Made by a program: the position numbers and the translations under genes | Shown here: positions 61,280 to 64,000 of the stretch, in pieces | How positions within the stretch are numbered: the stretch's first letter is position 1 | How the letters are laid out: every line of letters begins with the position of its first letter | From: Clostridiales bacterium | GTDB lineage: Bacteria; Bacillota; Clostridia; Oscillospirales; Oscillospiraceae | Direction: 5' to 3' | NCBI GenBank assembly: GCA_004557075.1 | Contig: SFEX01000008.1 | Location: 62,001-126,000, forward strand | DNA length: 64,000 nt | Notes under the pieces: generated by a model | The model's input: only the letters and a program-made list of their open reading frames with translations | Told to the model about the DNA's origin: nothing | The model's database searches: none

Positions 61280-61734
61280 TCAAGTGTACCAATGAATGCC
61301 CGCTTCAGCGGTTTTCCGGTTGTTGCCACAACTGCCCGGAATTTGACCACTGTGATGAAGCGTGTGAAGAAAACCCCAATGCCTGTGGGGAAGCCACCTT
61401 TGACGAGGAAACCGGCCTTTCTGAATTCAGGGCCACCCAGCTTGCCACCCTGAACGCTATTGCTTCCCTGACCGCCCATAAAAAGGCCATTGAGGAACAG
61501 GAAAAGCAGATGAAAGCGGCCCTGTATGAAGCTATGGTGAAGTACGGGATCAAGAAATTTGAATCCGATGTTCTGAACCTTACCCTTGTGGAGCCTACCA
61601 CCGCCACCAGCATTGATTCCACCAAGCTGAAGAAGAAATATCCTGATATTGCGGCGGAATGTTCCAAATCCAGCGCCAAGGCCGGGTATGTGAAGATCAC
61701 CCTGAAGGGTGGTGGAACCAATGGCGAGGAATGA
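61276..61734 (+). CDS. Gp157-like phage early protein
   Basis: A 152-residue protein with a Cys-rich N-terminus (CTNECPLQRFSGCCHNCPEF and a further CDEACEENPNAC), a helical centre (AHKKAIEEQEKQMKAALYEA) and a C-terminal part SIDSTKLKKKYPDIAAECSK, similar to siphovirus Gp157-type proteins that sit beside recombination genes. Overlaps the previous gene by four bases and the next by 14. Confidence 0.75.
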   Translation: MIKCTNECPLQRFSGCCHNCPEFDHCDEACEENPNACGEATFDEETGLSEFRATQLATLNAIASLTAHKKAIEEQEKQMKAALYEAMVKYGIKKFESDVLNLTLVEPTTATSIDSTKLKKKYPDIAAECSKSSAKAGYVKITLKGGGTNGEE

Positions 61735-61993
61735 ATTTTGGGATGCCCTGAAGGAACACGCCCACCAGAACCACAAAGAACGGGTTTCCAAGAACCCTGA
61801 TCGGATCGCCTATGCTATTCAGCAATTTGAAACCCATGGGATTGAATACCAACTGAAAAATGAGCAAACCGGTCACTTTCACTGTTGGCGGAAGTCTGAT
61901 GATAAACTGTTCCAATTCTACGCTGGAACCGGGAAGATTCAGGGGTTGGAAACCCGTGGTATTCACAACCTGATCCGAATTTTGGAGGGGTAA
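61721..61993 (+). CDS. Small phage protein, unknown function
   Basis: A 90-residue basic protein beginning MARNEFWDALKEHAHQNHKE, then FETHGIEYQLKNEQTGHFHC and KLFQFYAGTGKIQG. The pattern resembles small phage DNA-associated proteins, but no family is certain. ATG 61721 follows GGGTGGTGGAACCA within the previous gene's end. Confidence 0.7.
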   Translation: MARNEFWDALKEHAHQNHKERVSKNPDRIAYAIQQFETHGIEYQLKNEQTGHFHCWRKSDDKLFQFYAGTGKIQGLETRGIHNLIRILEG

Positions 61994-61997
61994 GCCC

Positions 61998-62324
61998 ATG
62001 ATCATCAAATGGCACCCATGCCCCGGCCACCCCAATTATGAGATCAACCGATTGGCCCAAATTCGTTCAGTGAAAACCGGGAAGCTGTTGAAGCCTTATG
62101 ACGATGGTTCCGGTTATTTGCGGGTGAAATTGGATGGAGAAAATTGCCGGTTACATATTCTTGTGGCGATGGCCTTTATCCCAAACCCCGAAAACAAACC
62201 CGTGGTGAACCACAAGCACGGCAAAAAGCATGATTGCAGAGCTTCCCAACTGGAATGGGCAACCATTTCAGAGAACACAAAACACGCTTGGGATCATGGA
62301 TTGATCCAGCGGGGGAGGGGGTGA
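61998..62324 (+). CDS. NUMOD4/HNH endonuclease
   Basis: A 108-residue protein. An N-terminal NUMOD4 motif KWHPCPGHPNYEINRLAQIR (about 4-23) leads to an HNH core LHILVAMAFIPNPENKPVVN, HKHGKKHDCRASQLEWATIS (about 73-92). Compact homing-type endonuclease, possibly freestanding selfish DNA in the phage operon or part of phage DNA handling. Four bases follow the previous stop. Confidence 0.88.
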   Translation: MIIKWHPCPGHPNYEINRLAQIRSVKTGKLLKPYDDGSGYLRVKLDGENCRLHILVAMAFIPNPENKPVVNHKHGKKHDCRASQLEWATISENTKHAWDHGLIQRGRG

Positions 62325-62330
62325 AAAAAC

Positions 62331-62747
62331 ATGGCCGGTGAAAAGAACTTTGAAAACCGCCTGAAGGACTGGTTGGAATCTGAAGGCATTTACCCTTTGG
62401 GGGAACCGGTTGACCGGATGAAGGCCCCGCCCTGTGGGTATTGGGAAAAACGGTGGGGCGGCGGAAGATATACAAAATCCGGTTTGCCTGATATGAAGAT
62501 CACCATAAAAGGCATTTCCCTTGAAGTGGAACTGAAGGCTTCCAACGGAACCCCTTCAGAACTTCAAAAGCGAAACCTGAAACAGATCAACCAATCACAG
62601 TGTTTCGGTTTCATCCTGTACCCGGAAGGTTTTGAAGCCTTCAAGAACATTGTGAAAGGGGTGAAAGAATGCGAGTTTCCCACAGCCGGGTTGAAGTCTT
62701 TGATAGATGCCCATACAAATACCGCTTGCGATATGTGGAAGGGATAG
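62331..62747 (+). CDS. VRR-NUC domain nuclease
   Basis: A 138-residue nuclease-fold protein. NFENRLKDWLESEGIYPLGE (about 6-25), GLPDMKITIKGISLEVELKA (about 52-71, the D-ExK-type catalytic strand), SELQKRNLKQINQSQCFGFI. VRR-NUC proteins are PD-(D/E)XK endonucleases of phage replication modules. The final 79 bases overlap the next gene in another frame. Confidence 0.88.
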   Translation: MAGEKNFENRLKDWLESEGIYPLGEPVDRMKAPPCGYWEKRWGGGRYTKSGLPDMKITIKGISLEVELKASNGTPSELQKRNLKQINQSQCFGFILYPEGFEAFKNIVKGVKECEFPTAGLKSLIDAHTNTACDMWKG

Positions 62748-64000
62748 ACACAATCCCGAACACCGATCCTGACAACGCCTTGATCCTTGGAACGGCCCTT
62801 CACACCGGCATTGAAGAAGGGGTTGAACAGGCCCTTGAATTCTACCAGAACAGCTTCCCGATCCTGACGGATGATCATGTAAATGAAATGATGAAGTTGG
62901 AAGCCATGATTCCAAAAGCCAAGGCCCTGTTGCCACCGGGCGGCAAGTTTGAACTTCCCATTGGGAACGCTGATTTCATAGGGTTCATGGATTATCTGGT
63001 TCCCATGGGGTGGATGGATAAGAAATCCCCTTATAACAGTTGGGGTGAAGATGTTCAGGTTTTTGACCTGTACGATTTCAAGTATTCCAACAACACCAAA
63101 AGCTATGCCGTTTCCGGTCAGCTTCATGAATACAAGTATTGGTATGAATTGACCCACCCCGGCCACAGGATCAGGAATATGTATTTCCTGATGGTTCCCA
63201 AACCCAAGATCAGGCAGAAAAGCACAGAAACCCTTCTTCAATTCCGGGATCGGTTGCAGGACGCTTTGAAAGAAGCTGAACCAACACTGATGCCGATCCA
63301 GTTTGACCCCATGAAGGTTGTTGGCTTCATGACTAATGTGAAGCACATGGTTGAAGCCGCAGAATTTCCCAAGAACCCAAACCACTTTTGCGGGTGGTGT
63401 GAGTATGAAGAATACTGTATGAAAGGATGGGATTATATGTTACTTCCCAAAAATGAACGGCGTGATCTGAACGCCACCAAAAAGAAGGTTGTTTGGCTGT
63501 ATGGCGCACCCTTCAGCGGCAAGACCTTCTTTGCCAACCAATTCCCCGATCCGTTGATGTTGAACACGGATGGCAACATCAAGTTTGTGGATGCCCCGTA
63601 CATTTCCATCCGGGATGTGGTGACCGTGGAAGGCCGGTTGACCAAACGGAAGTTGGCCTATGAAGTATTCATGGAAGCCGTGGCCGAACTGGAAAAGAAG
63701 CAGAATGACTTCAAAACCATTGTGGTTGATCTGCTGGAAGATGTCTATGAATCCTGCCGGGTTTACATCTGTGACCGTCAGGGCTGGAAACATGAATCTG
63801 ATGATTCTTTCCGGGCTTGGGATATGGTCAGAAGCGAATTCCTGAACACCCTGAAGCGGCTGGTGAGCCTTGATTATGAAAATATCATCCTGATCAGCCA
63901 TGAGGACAGAAGCCGGGATTTGACCCGCAAGGGCGGCGATAAGGTAAGCTCTATCAAGCCGAACCTTCAGGATAAAGTGGCAAATAAGGTTGCCGGTATG
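62669..64000 (+). CDS. Cas4/RecB-type nuclease fused to RecA-like (Sak4-type) ATPase, partial
   Basis: A continuous frame of 444 codons with no stop before the window end. Residues 1-255: PD-(D/E)XK nuclease with Asp108 (GFMDYL), D136-F-K138, QLHEY (151-155), and four Cys (14, 241, 244, 250) arranged like the Fe-S clamp of Cas4 and AddB. Residues 265 on: ATPase with P-loop GAPFSGKT (279-286), TIVVDLLEDVYE (Walker B) and NIILISHED, like phage Sak4/AAA_24 ssDNA-annealing proteins. ATG 62669 lies inside the VRR-NUC gene. Likely the phage's recombination engine, with nuclease and annealing functions in one chain. Confidence 0.85.
   Translation, partial: MRVSHSRVEVFDRCPYKYRLRYVEGIDTIPNTDPDNALILGTALHTGIEEGVEQALEFYQNSFPILTDDHVNEMMKLEAMIPKAKALLPPGGKFELPIGNADFIGFMDYLVPMGWMDKKSPYNSWGEDVQVFDLYDFKYSNNTKSYAVSGQLHEYKYWYELTHPGHRIRNMYFLMVPKPKIRQKSTETLLQFRDRLQDALKEAEPTLMPIQFDPMKVVGFMTNVKHMVEAAEFPKNPNHFCGWCEYEEYCMKGWDYMLLPKNERRDLNATKKKVVWLYGAPFSGKTFFANQFPDPLMLNTDGNIKFVDAPYISIRDVVTVEGRLTKRKLAYEVFMEAVAELEKKQNDFKTIVVDLLEDVYESCRVYICDRQGWKHESDDSFRAWDMVRSEFLNTLKRLVSLDYENIILISHEDRSRDLTRKGGDKVSSIKPNLQDKVANKVAGM

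Larger units (their letters stand above)
53868..64000. mobile_element. Prophage (left part), inserted in the serine recombinase gene
   Basis: Leftward integrase at the boundary, leftward CI-like repressor and DUF4428 protein, rightward Cro-like gene and early operon for DNA processing. No packaging, head, tail or lysis genes are reached before the window ends. attL should lie within about 53845-53960; the other att site is outside. Confidence 0.88.

Noticed and set aside
62564..63385. 273-codon minus-strand frame near the window end
   Set aside because: Antisense to the nuclease-ATPase fusion, whose plus-strand frame carries all conserved motifs.

Overview
The window looks like a chromosomal segment of a gut-type Clostridia (Firmicutes, probably Oscillospirales or Ruminococcaceae-like). 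The evidence is moderately high GC with strong GGAGG ribosome sites, a SpoVB-HU-RqcP cluster, Pta, LepA, TsaE/TsaB, NSS and DUF975 membrane proteins, and heavy loading with Firmicutes-type integrative elements. No 16S or other species marker is present, so this is inference.

About 0-43.5 kb is mostly chromosomal core: spoVB (partial), hup, rqcP, pgi, a D,D-carboxypeptidase, an AI-2E-family permease, tRNA-Ser(GGA), an alpha/beta hydrolase, a beta-CASP hydrolase, a DUF975 protein and tRNA-Leu(CAG). Next come a thioredoxin-fold DUF255 protein, an EFR1 flavodoxin/ferredoxin with a divergent TetR regulator, a phytol-kinase-like/DUF92 fusion, rodA, tsaE-tsaB, upp, lepA, pta, tadA, a phosphoribosyltransferase, an NSS transporter, an ABC-FtsX fusion protein, tRNA-Arg(CCT) and a tocopherol-cyclase-like protein. 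Two older insertions interrupt this core. A 4.4 kb scar of an integrative conjugative element sits at 12.05-16.5 kb beside tRNA-Leu: a virB4 ATPase, a repA::prgI chimera and a recombinase lacking its catalytic N-terminus. A trio of phage tail-tip-like genes sits between gtrA- and gtrB-like genes at 17.6-21.2 kb.

From a truncated tRNA-Ala(GGC) at 43.5 kb onward the window is nested mobile DNA. The outer layer (about 43.58-53.87 kb) is a mobilizable or conjugative element. It carries a relaxase, an oriT candidate, a broken mobC, LPD/DUF4316/CD1845-like proteins, a KTR-domain protein, a sigma-like regulator, TnpW and a TnpX-like serine recombinase. Its cargo is an HNH nuclease, a small orphan gene and a YtrA-type GntR-ABC export module. 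Five near-identical palindromes (GGGACA-N3-TGTCCC) are scattered between its genes.

The inner layer (53.87 kb to the window end) is a prophage whose insertion appears to have cut the outer element's serine recombinase after codon 109. It shows a tyrosine integrase, a CI-like S24 repressor and Cro-like switch with palindromic operators, then a rightward early operon. That operon encodes a SprT-like protease, a PAPS-reductase-like protein, an SNF2 helicase, a 3D-domain protein, HNH and VRR nucleases, and finally a Cas4/RecB-type nuclease fused to a RecA-like ATPase that runs off the window edge.
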